A stretch of 64,000 nucleotides of DNA from Polynucleobacter sp. AP-Ainpum-60-G11 (GTDB lineage: Bacteria; Pseudomonadota; Gammaproteobacteria; Burkholderiales; Burkholderiaceae), in contig NZ_CP061318.1 in the NCBI RefSeq assembly GCF_018688375.1, forward strand, positions 620,001 through 684,000, given 5' to 3'. The number at the start of each line of letters is the position of its first letter. Within the stretch, counting starts at the first letter, position 1. The notes under the pieces were generated by a model. It did no database searches. It saw only the letters and a list, made by a program, of their open reading frames with translations, and was not told the origin of the DNA. The position numbers and the translations under genes were made by a program. Shown here one piece after another: positions 44,375-54,708 of this stretch.

Positions 44375-46192
44375 ATGACTAAACGCGCACTTCGTAATAT
44401 CGCCATCATCGCCCACGTTGACCACGGTAAAACTACTTTGGTTGACCAACTCTTGCGCCAATCTGGCACATTCCGTTCTAATGAAAAAATGACCGAACGC
44501 GTCATGGACTCAAATGACCTGGAAAAAGAGCGCGGCATTACTATTTTGTCCAAGAACTGTGCGGTTGAGTATGACGGCACACACATCAATATCGTAGACA
44601 CACCAGGACACGCCGACTTCGGTGGTGAAGTAGAGCGTGTGCTCTCCATGGTTGACGGTGTTTTGCTCTTGGTTGATGCAGTTGAGGGCCCGATGCCACA
44701 AACCCGCTTCGTAACCAAAAAAGCTTTGGCTCTCGGTTTAAAGCCAATTGTGGTGATCAACAAGGTTGACCGTCCAGGTGCACGTTGTGATTACGTGATC
44801 AATGCCACTTTTGAATTGTTTGATAAGTTGGGCGCTACTGAAGAGCAATTAGACTTCCCAGTGATCTTCGCATCAGGCTTAAATGGTTATGCTGGTTTAA
44901 CAGATGATGTTCGCGAAGGCGATATGCGTCCTTTGTTCGACACTGTATTGAAAAACGTTCCTGTACGTGATGACAATCCAGAAGGTCCATTGCAATTGCA
45001 AATTACCTCTATTGAGTACAGCACATACGTTGGTAAGATCGGCGTTGGCCGTATCAACCGCGGTACTGTTAAACCGCTGATGGATGTGGTGTATATCGAT
45101 GGTCCAGAGGGCACTCCACGTAAAGGTCGTATTAACCAGGTATTGAAATTCCGTGGCTTAGAGCGTGAATTGGTTGATGAAGCACAAGCGGGCGACATCG
45201 TATTGGTAAACGGTATTGAAGATTTGGCGATTGGTACAACCATCTGTGCTCCAGATGTTCCAGAAGCATTGCCAATGCTCAAGATTGATGAACCTACTTT
45301 GACCATGAACTTTATGGTGAACACCAGCCCATTAGCTGGTCGTGAAGGTAAGTTCGTGACTAGCCGCCAGATTCGTGAGCGTTTAGATCGCGAATTAAAG
45401 TCCAATATGGCTTTGCGCGTTAAAGAAACTGATGATGACACCGTGTTTGAAGTGTCAGGTCGTGGCGAATTGCACCTGACTATTTTGGTAGAAACAATGC
45501 GTCGTGAAGGCTACGAGTTAGCTGTTTCACGTCCACGCGTGGTTTTCCACGAAGTAGACGGTGTGAAGATGGAACCGTATGAGAACTTAACGGTTGACGT
45601 AGAAGATACAACTCAAGGCGCCGTCATGGAAGACTTGGGTAAGCGTAAAGGTGAATTGCTTGACATGGTAAGTGACGGTAAGGGCCGCACACGTCTTGAA
45701 TACCGTATACCAGCACGTGGTTTGATCGGTTTCCAAGGCGATTTTATGACCATGACTCGTGGTAACGGTTTGATGAGTCATACATTTGACTCCTATGCAC
45801 CTGCAAAAGACGGTATCTTGGGTGAGCGTCATAACGGTGTATTGATCAGTCAAGATGATGGCGAAGCAGTTGCTTACGCTTTATGGAAATTGCAAGACCG
45901 TGGCCGTATGTTTGTAAGCCCGGGCGATCCTTTGTATGAAGGTATGGTGATTGGTATTCATAGTCGTGACAATGACTTGGTTGTTAACCCAATTAAAGGT
46001 AAGCAATTAACTAACGTTCGCGCCTCAGGTACTGACGAAGCAGTGCGCTTGGTAACACCAATCGCAATGAACCTGGAGTACGCTGTTGAATTTATCGATG
46101 ATGATGAATTGGTTGAAGTAACGCCAAAGAGTATTCGTATTCGTAAGCGTTACCTTAAGGAGCATGAGCGTAAGAAGGCATCACGCGACTAA
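44375..46192 (+). CDS. typA: Ribosome-associated GTPase TypA/BipA
   Basis: 605 residues. The EF-G-like G domain has [41 protein letters not shown] and [11 protein letters not shown]; domain II follows, then the two alpha/beta domains with [21 protein letters not shown] and the BipA-specific C-terminal domain ([20 protein letters not shown], then [23 protein letters not shown]). It helps 50S assembly and stress adaptation. It ends the translation block and has its own terminator. Confidence 0.98.
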   Translation: MTKRALRNIAIIAHVDHGKTTLVDQLLRQSGTFRSNEKMTERVMDSNDLEKERGITILSKNCAVEYDGTHINIVDTPGHADFGGEVERVLSMVDGVLLLVDAVEGPMPQTRFVTKKALALGLKPIVVINKVDRPGARCDYVINATFELFDKLGATEEQLDFPVIFASGLNGYAGLTDDVREGDMRPLFDTVLKNVPVRDDNPEGPLQLQITSIEYSTYVGKIGVGRINRGTVKPLMDVVYIDGPEGTPRKGRINQVLKFRGLERELVDEAQAGDIVLVNGIEDLAIGTTICAPDVPEALPMLKIDEPTLTMNFMVNTSPLAGREGKFVTSRQIRERLDRELKSNMALRVKETDDDTVFEVSGRGELHLTILVETMRREGYELAVSRPRVVFHEVDGVKMEPYENLTVDVEDTTQGAVMEDLGKRKGELLDMVSDGKGRTRLEYRIPARGLIGFQGDFMTMTRGNGLMSHTFDSYAPAKDGILGERHNGVLISQDDGEAVAYALWKLQDRGRMFVSPGDPLYEGMVIGIHSRDNDLVVNPIKGKQLTNVRASGTDEAVRLVTPIAMNLEYAVEFIDDDELVEVTPKSIRIRKRYLKEHERKKASRD

Positions 46193-46210
46193 GCTACTCC
46201 TAGCTACACA

Positions 46211-46240
46211 ACAAAAGTCACCTCCGGGTGGCTTTTGTTC
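46211..46240 (+). terminator. Intrinsic terminator after typA
   Basis: CAAAAGTCACC-TCC-GGGTGGCTTTTG followed by TTC: a stem of about 10 bp with one G-T pair, 19 bp after the typA stop. Confidence 0.85.
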
Positions 46241-46286
46241 TTCATTGAAATCCATATTCCAAAAATAATAGTAAAAATAGATCCTC

Positions 46287-48647
46287 ATGCTGCCATCCAT
46301 TGAACAACGCCTTGCCCAAGAGTTATCCGCTAAACCTGCCCAAGTGGCTGCTGCTATCGCATTGATGGATGAAGGTGCAACTGTTCCCTTTATTGCCCGT
46401 TACCGGAAAGAGGCAACAGGTGGTTTGGATGATACGCAGCTACGGTTACTAGAGGATCGCCTGGGGTATTTGCGTGAGCTAGAAGAGCGTCGTAAGGCGA
46501 TTGTTTCTTCGATCGAAGAACAGGGCAAGATGACTCCAGACTTACTCAAGGCCATCATGTTGGCAGAGGATAAGACGCGCCTAGAAGACTTATACCTTCC
46601 TTATAAGCTCAAGCGTCGCACGAAAGCGCAAATCGCCTTAGAGGCTGGATTAGAGCCCTTGGCAAATGATTTATTAGCCAATCCCATGTTGGATCCAGAG
46701 ACAGAGGCAGCTAATTACCTTAAAGAAGCATTTACCTCGGATCAAGGTGACAATCCCGGCGTAGCAGATATCAAAGCAGCTCTTGAAGGTGCTCGCCAGA
46801 TTTTGATGGAGCGCTTTGCAGAAGACGCTGGGTTGGTGCAATCGCTCAGAACCTATTTGCAAGAGCACGGCGTGGTGGAGTCCAAAGTCATCGCAGGCAA
46901 AGAGCAAGAGGGCGAAAAATTCGCGGATTACTTTGACTACTCTGAGCCGATCTCTGCTATTCCTTCACACCGCGCCTTAGCTCTATTTAGGGGTCGTCGT
47001 GAACAGATGTTGATGGTGAATTTGCGATTAGATACTGAAGAAGAAAAGCCTAAGTGGGATGCGCCGCACAATCCTTGCGAATCCCGCATTGCCAATCAAT
47101 TTAAGATTAAAAATGAAGGCCGTCCTGCTGACCAGTGGTTGGCAGAGACTGTGCGTTGGACTTGGCGCATTAAGTGCTCGATGCATTTGGAGTCTGAGCT
47201 GATGAGTGCGCTACGTGAACGCTCTGAGGCTGAGGCGATTAATGTCTTCGCTCGCAATTTAAAAGCCTTGCTGCTAGCCGCACCTGCCGGCCCTAAAGTT
47301 ACGATTGGCCTAGACCCTGGTATGCGAACAGGGGTAAAGGTAGCTGTAGTCGACGCAACAGGCAAGGTAGTCGATACCGATGTCATTTACCCACACCAGC
47401 CAAAGAATGATTGGGACGGCTCATTGCATACACTTGCCAAGTTAGCTGAGAAGCACAAAGCAACGCTCATTTCAATCGGAAATGGCACCGCTTCACGTGA
47501 GACGGATAAGTTAGCGCAGGATTTAATCAAAGCTAAGCCTGAACTGAAGCTCACCAAGATTGTTGTATCAGAAGCAGGGGCATCGGTTTACTCCGCCTCT
47601 GAATATGCCTCAAAAGAATTGCCTGGTATGGATGTTTCTTTGCGCGGCGCAGTGTCGATTGCTAGAAGATTGCAAGATCCTTTGGCCGAGTTAGTCAAGA
47701 TTGATCCAAAATCAATTGGAGTGGGCCAGTATCAACATGATGTGATGCAGACTCAGCTGGCTAAGTCATTGGTTGCCGTTGTTGAAGATTGCGTGAACGC
47801 AGTGGGTGTAGACGTAAATACGGCCTCCGCGCCATTGTTGGCAAGAGTTTCAGGTCTCAGTAGTACCGTTGCCGAAGGTATCGTGACTTACCGAGATAGC
47901 AACGGTGCCTTTCAGACGCGGGCAGACTTACGTAGCGTGCCACGCTTAGGCGATAAGACTTTTGAACAAGCTGCTGGCTTCTTGCGCATCATGAATGGCA
48001 AAGACCCATTGGATGCTTCAGCAGTCCATCCGGAATCCTATCCTTTGGTAGAGAAGATTCTGAAAGATATTCAGAAGGGCGTCAAAGAGGTCATTGGCGA
48101 TGCTGCAATACTCAAGGGGCTTAATCCGGAAAAGTATGCCGATGAGAAGTTTGGTGTTCCCACTGTCACCGACATCATCAAGGAGCTAGAGAAGCCGGGT
48201 CGCGATCCACGACCTGAGTTCACAACAGCAACTTTTAAAGATGGCGTGGAAAAAATCAGCGACCTTAAGGCAGACATGATTTTGGAAGGTGTTGTGACAA
48301 ACGTAGCAGCTTTTGGTGCCTTCGTAGATATCGGTGTTCATCAAGATGGTTTGGTTCACATCTCTGCTTTAGCTAACACCTTTGTTAAAGACCCGCACAC
48401 CGTGGTTAAAGCAGGGCAGGTTGTGAAGGTCAAAGTGCTCGAAGTGGATGAGAAGCGTAAGCGCATTGCATTGACGATGAGGCTCTCTGATGAGGCTCCA
48501 AAAGTATCAGGCGAAAAAGCTGAGCAAAGAGCAAATAGGCCAGGCACCCCGAGAACTCAAGATGCGAGAAGACCACAGGAAGATAGAAGATCTGCGCCTC
48601 CAATCAATAATGCTATGGCAGATGCCTTACGTAAACTCAAAGGGTAA
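46287..48647 (+). CDS. tex: Tex-family RNA-binding transcription accessory protein
   Basis: 786 residues. The N-terminal helical part starts [20 protein letters not shown] and contains [21 protein letters not shown] YqgF/RNase-H-like domain ([19 protein letters not shown] near 340, then [16 protein letters not shown]) and helix-hairpin-helix domains ([30 protein letters not shown]) follow. An S1 domain is at about 663-730 ([20 protein letters not shown]). The tail is Arg/Pro-rich. Tex binds nucleic acids and influences transcription. Confidence 0.96.
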   Translation: MLPSIEQRLAQELSAKPAQVAAAIALMDEGATVPFIARYRKEATGGLDDTQLRLLEDRLGYLRELEERRKAIVSSIEEQGKMTPDLLKAIMLAEDKTRLEDLYLPYKLKRRTKAQIALEAGLEPLANDLLANPMLDPETEAANYLKEAFTSDQGDNPGVADIKAALEGARQILMERFAEDAGLVQSLRTYLQEHGVVESKVIAGKEQEGEKFADYFDYSEPISAIPSHRALALFRGRREQMLMVNLRLDTEEEKPKWDAPHNPCESRIANQFKIKNEGRPADQWLAETVRWTWRIKCSMHLESELMSALRERSEAEAINVFARNLKALLLAAPAGPKVTIGLDPGMRTGVKVAVVDATGKVVDTDVIYPHQPKNDWDGSLHTLAKLAEKHKATLISIGNGTASRETDKLAQDLIKAKPELKLTKIVVSEAGASVYSASEYASKELPGMDVSLRGAVSIARRLQDPLAELVKIDPKSIGVGQYQHDVMQTQLAKSLVAVVEDCVNAVGVDVNTASAPLLARVSGLSSTVAEGIVTYRDSNGAFQTRADLRSVPRLGDKTFEQAAGFLRIMNGKDPLDASAVHPESYPLVEKILKDIQKGVKEVIGDAAILKGLNPEKYADEKFGVPTVTDIIKELEKPGRDPRPEFTTATFKDGVEKISDLKADMILEGVVTNVAAFGAFVDIGVHQDGLVHISALANTFVKDPHTVVKAGQVVKVKVLEVDEKRKRIALTMRLSDEAPKVSGEKAEQRANRPGTPRTQDARRPQEDRRSAPPINNAMADALRKLKG

Positions 48648-48689
48648 AACTCGCTACACTTAAGCAATGATGAGCAAGAGAGAAATTCA

Positions 48690-49448
48690 ATGATCTTTGT
48701 TAAAAGTATTCTTATAGGCTTTTTCACTCTGTATGCCTCGATCTCTGTTGCCCAAACTACGCCAACGGTAGCTGCTGCATCCGACTTGAAGTTTGCATTA
48801 GAAGAAATTGCTGCTAACTATAAGGCTGATAAAGGTCAAGATGTGAAATTGGTGTTTGGCTCGTCGGGCGTCCTATGGCAACAAGTCAAAAATGGGGCAC
48901 CATTTAGTTTGCTGATGTCTGCAGACGAAGCCTATATAGATGACTTATCTAAAAATGGCTTAACGGTCGATGGTGGAAGCCTATATGCAATTGGCAGAAT
49001 TGTTCTTTTACAAAAGAAGGGTGGGCCTATCAAGCTCGGCATCGATAAGGAGAGTCTGGCCAATGCAATTCAAGCTGCCAAGAAGATTGCTATCGCCAAT
49101 CCAGATCATGCCCCTTACGGTAGAGCTGCGAAAGAATATCTCACCAATATGGGGGTCTGGGATCTAGCTCAGCCTAAGTTGGTCTATGGGGAAAATATTT
49201 CTCAAGCAACGATGTTTGCCTTAACGGGCTCAGCTGATTTTGCTATCTCCGCCTTATCTTTAGCTTCATCACCTCAAATTCAGACTCAGTCTACGTCTGT
49301 GTCGATACCGGATAAGTTGCATAAGCCACTCAAGCAAAAGATGGCCTTAATAAAAAATGGCGCATCCAGCGCTAAAGATTTCTACTTGTATCTACAGGAG
49401 CCCAAGTCACAGCAAGTTATGGTGCGCTATGGCTTTGTCACGCCGTAG
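48690..49448 (+). CDS. Molybdate-type ABC transporter substrate-binding protein (ModA-like), orphan
   Basis: 252 residues. A signal peptide ends near ISVAQ; then TVAAASDLKFALEEIAANY, FGSSGVLWQQVKNGAPFSLLMSADEAYIDDL (in which SSG and the ADEAY step are ModA marks), NPDHAPYGRAAKEYL and YGENISQATMF follow in order. These residues form the oxyanion site of ModA. No modB or modC is beside it. It lies just before arsR, so the ligand could be molybdate, tungstate or another oxyanion. AAGAGAG precedes ATG 48690. Confidence 0.85.
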   Translation: MIFVKSILIGFFTLYASISVAQTTPTVAAASDLKFALEEIAANYKADKGQDVKLVFGSSGVLWQQVKNGAPFSLLMSADEAYIDDLSKNGLTVDGGSLYAIGRIVLLQKKGGPIKLGIDKESLANAIQAAKKIAIANPDHAPYGRAAKEYLTNMGVWDLAQPKLVYGENISQATMFALTGSADFAISALSLASSPQIQTQSTSVSIPDKLHKPLKQKMALIKNGASSAKDFYLYLQEPKSQQVMVRYGFVTP

Positions 49449-49482
49449 TCATTAATTTGTAATATAGTTCCATTATTATCGA

Positions 49483-49815
49483 ATTATAAAAAATACCGAA
49501 GCAATACAGGCATTTATCGCCTTAGGACAAGAGTCGCGTTTAAACGTATACCGCCTGATTGTTCAGAAGGGGGATCTCGGACTGTTGCCCTCACAGATCC
49601 ATGAAATGCTAGGCATTCCTAATGCAACACTCAGCTTTCATCTCAAAGAGCTTTATCAGGCCAATCTCATTACTGTCGAGCGCCAAAGTCGCAACCTCAT
49701 CTACCGGCCGAATCCGGGAATGGTAGAAGAGTTAAGTCAATTTCTATTGGCTAACTGCTGCGGCGGTAAGTCATGCAAAACCGCAAAAATTATTAAAAAG
49801 GTGAATACTCAATGA
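49483..49815 (+). CDS. arsR: ArsR-type arsenic repressor with non-canonical start
   Basis: The winged-helix protein is homologous from about 49489: IQAFIALGQESRLNVYRLIVQ, PSQIHEMLGIPNATLSFHLKEL, then ITVERQSRNLIYRPNP, and a C-terminal CCGGKSC that resembles the C-terminal As(III) site of the Acidithiobacillus ArsR (Cys95, Cys96, Cys102; here about 92, 93, 98). But between the in-frame TAG 49465 and TTG 49585 there is no ATG, GTG or TTG; only ATT 49483 and ATA 49486 fit. ATA-AAA-AAT looks like a former ATG-AAA-AAT. Starting at TTG 49585 would drop the dimerisation helix. The arsC start overlaps its stop (ATGA). Confidence 0.75.
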   Translation: MIKNTEAIQAFIALGQESRLNVYRLIVQKGDLGLLPSQIHEMLGIPNATLSFHLKELYQANLITVERQSRNLIYRPNPGMVEELSQFLLANCCGGKSCKTAKIIKKVNTQ

Positions 49816-50291
49816 AACAGTACAACATTCTTTTCCTGTGCACCCATAACTCTGCTCGTTCTGTTTTGGGTGAAGCTTTAGCATCTACCCACCCTAGTGG
49901 CAAGTTTGTAGGTTATTCAGCTGGATCAACCCCAGGTACAAGCGTTAATCCTATTGCAGCTGATATTGCAGAAGAGTTGGGTATGGACCGCACTCTGCTG
50001 AAGTCAAAAAGTTGGGATGTGTATGGGGAGCCCAATGCTCCAAAAATGGATTTCATCATCACAGTATGTGACAACGCTGCTGGCGAGGTTTGCCCTTTTT
50101 GGCCTGGTCAACCAGTTACCGCACATTGGGGTTTCCCTGATCCATCACAAGTCCAGGGGACTGATTTGGAGAAGCGGGCCGCTTTTAATCAAGTGAAGAA
50201 TGGCCTTAAAAAGCGCCTAGATATTCTAGCGGCGATGCCATTAGAAAAGCTCGACTCCATTAGCCTTAAAGAGGTTCACACAAAAGCATGA
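49812..50291 (+). CDS. arsC: Arsenate reductase, low-molecular-weight phosphatase type
   Basis: 159 residues. The P-loop CTHNSARS holds nucleophile Cys10 and Arg16; Cys86 ([11 protein letters not shown]) and Cys94 supply the disulfide relay used with thioredoxin in this ArsC class; [12 protein letters not shown] carries the catalytic-type Asp. It reduces arsenate to arsenite in the cytoplasm. ATGA overlaps join it to arsR before and acr3 after. Confidence 0.96.
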   Translation: MKQYNILFLCTHNSARSVLGEALASTHPSGKFVGYSAGSTPGTSVNPIAADIAEELGMDRTLLKSKSWDVYGEPNAPKMDFIITVCDNAAGEVCPFWPGQPVTAHWGFPDPSQVQGTDLEKRAAFNQVKNGLKKRLDILAAMPLEKLDSISLKEVHTKA

Positions 50292-51340
50292 GTTCTATTA
50301 CTAAAAAACTCTCCTTTTTAGATCGTTATTTAACGGTTTGGATTTTTGCGGCAATGGCGCTGGGAATTGGCCTGGGTCATTTCATTCCTGGTATTGAGGG
50401 GTTTATTAATTCATTCCAGGTTGGTACAACTAATCTACCAATTGCGATTGGCTTGATATTGATGATGTATCCACCGTTTGCCAAGGTGCGTTACGAAGAC
50501 TTGCCAGACGTATTTAAAGATAAGCGCATCTTTGGCATATCCATTTTGATGAATTGGATTGTTGCGCCAACTTTGATGTTCTTTTTGGCTATCACTTTTG
50601 TTCCTGACCAACCTGAATACATGGCTGGTCTCATTTTGATTGGTATTGCTCCTTGTGTTGCGATGGTCATTATTTGGAATGACCTAGCTAAGGGCTCTAC
50701 TGAGTATGCTGCTGGTTTAGTGGCATTTAATGCGATCTTTCAGGTGCTGTTCTTTAGTGTTTATGCATATTTCTTTCTCACAGTGTTGCCGCCTTACTTT
50801 GGCCTTGCTGGCTCAAACGTCAGTGTAGGCATGGGGCAGATTGCTGAGAGTGTGTTTGTCTACCTAGGCATTCCTTGCATTGCTGGAATATTGACGAGAG
50901 TAGTAATGCTCAAGTTCATGACTAAGGAGGATTACCACGAGCATTTTGTGCCGCAAATTGGAAAGATCACTTTAATTGCATTGCTCTTCACCATCATCGT
51001 CATGTTTAGCCTCAAAGGCGGAGTAATCTTAACGCTCCCAATGGATGTGGTGACTATTGCGGTACCGCTATTGGTTTTCTTTCTCATCATGTTCTTGCTG
51101 ACCTTCTTTGTCACTGGCAAGATGGGTATCGATTACAAGCGTTGCTGCACACTTTCATTTACAGCCTCTAGCAATAACTTTGAGTTGGCTATTGCAGTAG
51201 CGATTGCTGTATTCGGAATTAATTCTGGGGCAGCTTTTGCAGCCGTCATAGGTCCTCTAGTCGAGGTGCCCATCATGATTGGCCTAGTGACTGTGGCTTT
51301 GTGGTTTAAAGAAAGTTTTTTCAAAAAGGATATGGCTTAA
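50288..51340 (+). CDS. acr3: ACR3-family arsenite efflux transporter
   Basis: 350 residues with about ten TM segments. [29 protein letters not shown] and the transport block [19 protein letters not shown] with Cys123, a residue essential in ACR3 proteins, are present; [19 protein letters not shown] and [13 protein letters not shown] follow near the end. It exports arsenite made by ArsC. The ATG overlaps the arsC stop. arsH starts right after its TAA. Confidence 0.96.
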   Translation: MSSITKKLSFLDRYLTVWIFAAMALGIGLGHFIPGIEGFINSFQVGTTNLPIAIGLILMMYPPFAKVRYEDLPDVFKDKRIFGISILMNWIVAPTLMFFLAITFVPDQPEYMAGLILIGIAPCVAMVIIWNDLAKGSTEYAAGLVAFNAIFQVLFFSVYAYFFLTVLPPYFGLAGSNVSVGMGQIAESVFVYLGIPCIAGILTRVVMLKFMTKEDYHEHFVPQIGKITLIALLFTIIVMFSLKGGVILTLPMDVVTIAVPLLVFFLIMFLLTFFVTGKMGIDYKRCCTLSFTASSNNFELAIAVAIAVFGINSGAAFAAVIGPLVEVPIMIGLVTVALWFKESFFKKDMA

Positions 51341-52058
51341 GTGTTTGAGTCTCCGTTGCAATTTCCAGCTTTAGTAGAGGGACTATTCCAAATCCCCGGG
51401 ATTGAAAAACTAAATACAAATTCTAGCGATCATGCACCTCGTTTCCTAATGCTCTATGGCTCACTTCGCGAGAGATCTTACAGTAGGCCTCTTACTTTTG
51501 AGGCGGCTCGATTGTTAACTGCCATGGGTGGTGAGGTCAAAATCTTTGATCCTATTGGATTGCCTTTGGTAGATAGCGTGCCTGATAGCCATCCAAAGGT
51601 GCAAGAACTTCGTCAACTAGCCATGTGGGCCGAGGGTATGGTTTGGACTTCCCCAGAACGACATGGCGCCATGACTGGTTTATTAAAAACACAGATTGAT
51701 TGGATCGTTGTCTGAAGGGGCGGTTAGGCCAACCCAAGGTAAGACCTTGGCTGTAATGCAAGTATGCGGGGGATCACAATCCTTTAATGCCGTTAACCAA
51801 ATGCGTATCTTAGGTCGATGGATGAGGATGATTACTATCCCCAATCAATCTTCAGTTGCTAAGGCTTTTACTGAGTTTGAGGAAGATGGTCGTATGAAGC
51901 CATCTGCCTTTTATGATCGGGTAGTGGACGTCATGGAAGAGCTCTACAAATTCACATTACTCACGCGTGGAATTAGTGAATATTTAACTGACCGATATAG
52001 CGAGCGAAAAGAGTCTGCCGAGGAGTTATCTAAGAGAGTAAATCAGCGATCAATTTAA
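51341..52058 (+). pseudogene. arsH: arsH, frameshifted near 51707
   Basis: The first frame (51341-51715) encodes ArsH residues 1-124 with [17 protein letters not shown], the FMN-binding start, and [19 protein letters not shown], then stops at TGA 51713-51715. From about 51708 the other frame continues the family without loss: [52 protein letters not shown], to TAA 52056-52058. The expected Ile-Pro-Leu-Ser junction is ATC-G-TTG-TCT, so two bases are missing (or one is extra). ArsH is an NADPH:FMN oxidoreductase that acts on organoarsenicals. The GTG start follows the acr3 stop with AAGGA 10 nt upstream. A sequencing error is possible; no slippery heptamer is evident. Confidence 0.88.
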
Positions 52059-52070
52059 TCGGCAAATTCA

Positions 52071-52319
52071 TTAGGCTCTGTATGGTCTAACGAGATCCTC
52101 TAAGCCAAAAGCATCATTCCTATCCCTAAGGATCTCAATCGATGCTCTGAGCGCTACCACCTCTTTACATTTAAGTTTTTGAAGTTTCTTACGATCCATG
52201 CCATAGGTATCGACTAGATAGCGAATTCTAGACAGGCAAATTTGAAGACGGATTAGCCAATAGATGGCAAAAATGCCTGGTGCAAACAAGAGAAGCAAAA
52301 TACTCATTTCATAGCCCAT
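52071..52319 (-). CDS. Small membrane protein, unknown
   Basis: 82 residues; an N-terminal TM segment (ILLLLFAPGIFAIYWLI, about 7-23) is followed by a charged helical tail with DRKKLQKLKCKEVVALRASIEIL. I do not recognise it. Its first ATG (52317-52319) comes directly after the T-run of the uspA terminator; a second in-frame ATG is four codons on. Whether it is expressed by read-through or its own promoter is unclear. It converges with arsH. Confidence 0.5.
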   Translation of the reverse strand: MGYEMSILLLLFAPGIFAIYWLIRLQICLSRIRYLVDTYGMDRKKLQKLKCKEVVALRASIEILRDRNDAFGLEDLVRPYRA

Positions 52320-52344
52320 AAAAAAGGCCGTCGCGATGACGGCC
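52320..52344 (-). terminator. Intrinsic terminator after uspA
   Basis: On the minus strand GGCCGTC-ATCGC-GACGGCC is followed by six T (52325 down to 52320). It lies 33 bp past the uspA stop, immediately before the start of the small membrane protein. Confidence 0.93.
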
Positions 52345-52376
52345 TATTGCATTAATCTAGCTATTAACCAGATTAC

Positions 52377-52802
52377 TTACTTAATTAATAAAACAGGTTG
52401 CTTTGCTACGTTACTAATTTTTTGAGCTACTGAACCCATGAGGGTATCAACGATGCCTGTTCTACCCTTTGATCCCATAACGATTAGATCAAACTTCTCT
52501 TTATTAGCTAAAGCAATGATCTCATTAGCAACATTGCCGCGCTTAATCACCATGCTATGTTTCACGCCAGCTGTGTCGAGGGCTTTCTGGGCTCCCTTGA
52601 GTTCTTTTTCGCTCACTTCACGGAGGTAGTCATCGATTACGCTATTGGCTACGAATTGCTTAACATGACCCAAGCCGATATCGTCATGGACGCTGACCAG
52701 GGTTACCGTGCACTTGCTGCGCAAATCTTTTGATAACTTCACAACGTACTTGGCTGCATTAAGTGAAGATTTTGAGCCGTCAACCGGTAATAGAATTTTC
52801 AT
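52377..52802 (-). CDS. Universal stress protein, UspA family
   Basis: 142 residues from ATG 52802, chosen because GAGGA lies 5 nt upstream and the protein then begins MKILLPVDGSKSSLNAAKYV, the normal Usp start. The ATP-binding motif near the end, VMGSKGRTGIVDTLMGSVAQKI, follows G2XG9X(S/T) and is of the nucleotide-binding UspA type. Role: stress adaptation, cytoplasmic. Single gene with its own terminator. Confidence 0.93.
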   Translation of the reverse strand: MKILLPVDGSKSSLNAAKYVVKLSKDLRSKCTVTLVSVHDDIGLGHVKQFVANSVIDDYLREVSEKELKGAQKALDTAGVKHSMVIKRGNVANEIIALANKEKFDLIVMGSKGRTGIVDTLMGSVAQKISNVAKQPVLLIK

Positions 52803-52916
52803 AGCATCCTCATTTTTATAGTAAAAAAAACTTAAATCCGACAAGTTCAATTTACTCTTTAAACACTTATAAAGCTATGAATAACCTACTAATTTATTTA
52901 TCTATTGATTAAGTGG

Positions 52917-53690
52917 TCATTTAAGAAAAGCGTCATAGAAGGTTTTGATGATGAGGATGGTGACCAAAATAAAGAAGCCTTTGCGTATAAAGGTATTCCC
53001 ATGCTTAATGGCAATCTTGGTACCAATTTGACCGCCCACAAGATTGGCGCTCGCCATGAGTAAACCAAGCTTCCAGTCAAAATAACCCAGATAAAAAAAG
53101 ACACATAGTGCACCGAGATTTGAGGCGATGTTGAGAAACTTCGCAGGCGCTGCAGATCGTAAAAAATCAAATCCTAATATGCGGGTATAGAAGAGCTTAT
53201 AAAAGGCTCCGGCTCCTGGACCTAGAAAGCCATCATAAAAACCAATGATGCCGGCACCAGTCGATGCGATCGCTTTTTGTTTATGGTGACCATGCTTTGG
53301 TGCATGCACTAGACCGGCACTGGATTTGATATTAAATATTAGTAGTGCCAGCAGCAGAAACGGTAGGGCGCCTCTAAGCCACTCGGTTGGTAATTGGGTA
53401 ACTAGGTAGGCTCCTGCAACTGAGGCAAAGAAAGCAAACGCTGAGGAGATGATCACCAAGCCCCAAGGGCTCTTATTGGCTCGGCTGTACTGAATGGCAG
53501 AACCAATCGTCCCTACGATGGAGCCAAATTTATTTACTGAGAGCAGGGTTGCTGGTGGAAAACCTGGCAGTACGGCAAATAGCGCTGGAACCTGAATCAT
53601 TCCCCCTCCACCAATAATGGAGTCGACTAGGCCAGCAAATAAAGCGCAAGCAAGCAATAAGCCAAGGTCGAATGCAGAGAGTTCAAGCAT
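52917..53690 (-). CDS. TSUP (TauE/SafE) family transporter
   Basis: 257 residues with about eight TM segments. The start LLLACALFAGLVDSIIGGGGMIQVPAL contains the family GGGGxxxVP motif, and the second half repeats it as STGAGIIGFYDGFLGPGAGAF. The family moves sulfite, sulfoacetate or related anions. No sulfur genes are adjacent; fccAB lies far upstream. A His/Lys cluster KHGHHKQK sits in the middle loop. Confidence 0.92.
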   Translation of the reverse strand: MLELSAFDLGLLLACALFAGLVDSIIGGGGMIQVPALFAVLPGFPPATLLSVNKFGSIVGTIGSAIQYSRANKSPWGLVIISSAFAFFASVAGAYLVTQLPTEWLRGALPFLLLALLIFNIKSSAGLVHAPKHGHHKQKAIASTGAGIIGFYDGFLGPGAGAFYKLFYTRILGFDFLRSAAPAKFLNIASNLGALCVFFYLGYFDWKLGLLMASANLVGGQIGTKIAIKHGNTFIRKGFFILVTILIIKTFYDAFLK

Positions 53691-53807
53691 ATTGTCTATT
53701 TATTTTTTTAGTTCTTTTGTATATCCCGGCCCATTTTAGAGCGGTTTCTTTCTGGATGCCTTTGGATTCAATTGTTTTCATGGGCGGGAGTGGATAATCT
53801 AGTCCAA

Positions 53808-54701
53808 ATGAAAGTCAATTCAGAAGGAGTATCTTCGTCAAGGGTGTATTTGCCTGCTGGGCAAATTCACGCTTGCCTGCTGGATTTCTTTATTGCTACT
53901 TTTCCGCATATAGATGCAAGTGAATGGCGCTCTCGTTTTGATGAGGGATTGGTATTCAATCAAGAAGGGGAGGCCCTTCCTGCAAGCCATGCTTATATTC
54001 CCAATACGCATTTGCTGTATTTCAGGCGCTTGGCACGGGAACCAGATCTTCCTTTTGAAGAAGCCATCCTATTTCAAGACGAGCACATTCTAGTTGCAGA
54101 TAAACCCCATTTTTTACCAGTAACACCAAGCGGTCTTTATCTGCATCAAACTCTACTGAATCGACTGAAGAAAAAAACGGGTATTCAAAACTTAAGCCCC
54201 ATGCATCGCATTGATCGTGACACGGCAGGGCTAGTGATCTTTTCAGTTAATCCGCCTGAGCGGGCGCAATACCAAAATTTATTTAGAGATCGCGCAGTCA
54301 AAAAGGTCTATGAGGCGATCGCGCCTTACTCAGAAGAGCTCATCAATAAATTACCGATGACGTACCAGAGTAGGCTAGAGGAGTCTGAACATTTTCTGCA
54401 AATGCAGGAAGTGGAGGGCGAAGCTAATGCCGATACCTTCATTGAGTTGCTTGAGGTAAAAAAGCCCTGGGCTAGATATCGCTTAAGCCCTGGTAGTGGT
54501 AAGAAGCACCAATTGCGTTGTCATCTAAATAGCTTAGGCATTCCTATTCAGCATGACCAGATTTACCCTATTCTGACACCTTACCAAGGGTATGATTTGG
54601 ATTTTTCCAAACCTTTGCAGCTCTTAGCAAAAGAGATTTATTTCAAAGACCCGGTAACGGGGCAGGAGAGATCTTTTTCATCCCAAAGAGTATTGGCTTG
54701 A
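53808..54701 (+). CDS. RluA-type pseudouridine synthase
   Basis: 297 residues from ATG 53808; an in-frame TTG at 53772 is possible but less likely. The RluA catalytic motif is MHRIDRDTAGLVIFS with the active Asp in IDRDT. ILFQDEHILVADKPHFLPVTPSG and the C-terminal YRLSPGSGKKHQLRCHLNSLGIPIQHD, of which GKKHQLRCHLNSLG is conserved, agree. It may modify tRNA or rRNA; it resembles the group annotated as pseudouridine synthase near TruC/RluA. It precedes dusA by 7 bp, so two RNA-modification genes share a transcript. Confidence 0.88.
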   Translation: MKVNSEGVSSSRVYLPAGQIHACLLDFFIATFPHIDASEWRSRFDEGLVFNQEGEALPASHAYIPNTHLLYFRRLAREPDLPFEEAILFQDEHILVADKPHFLPVTPSGLYLHQTLLNRLKKKTGIQNLSPMHRIDRDTAGLVIFSVNPPERAQYQNLFRDRAVKKVYEAIAPYSEELINKLPMTYQSRLEESEHFLQMQEVEGEANADTFIELLEVKKPWARYRLSPGSGKKHQLRCHLNSLGIPIQHDQIYPILTPYQGYDLDFSKPLQLLAKEIYFKDPVTGQERSFSSQRVLA

Positions 54702-54708
54702 TATTCGT

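Noticed and set aside
44887..45441. Minus-strand ORF of 184 codons inside typA
   Set aside because: Shadow of typA codon usage, with no start signal.
51690..51720. Programmed ribosomal frameshift in arsH
   Set aside because: No slippery heptamer or downstream structure was visible; a two-base loss explains it more simply.
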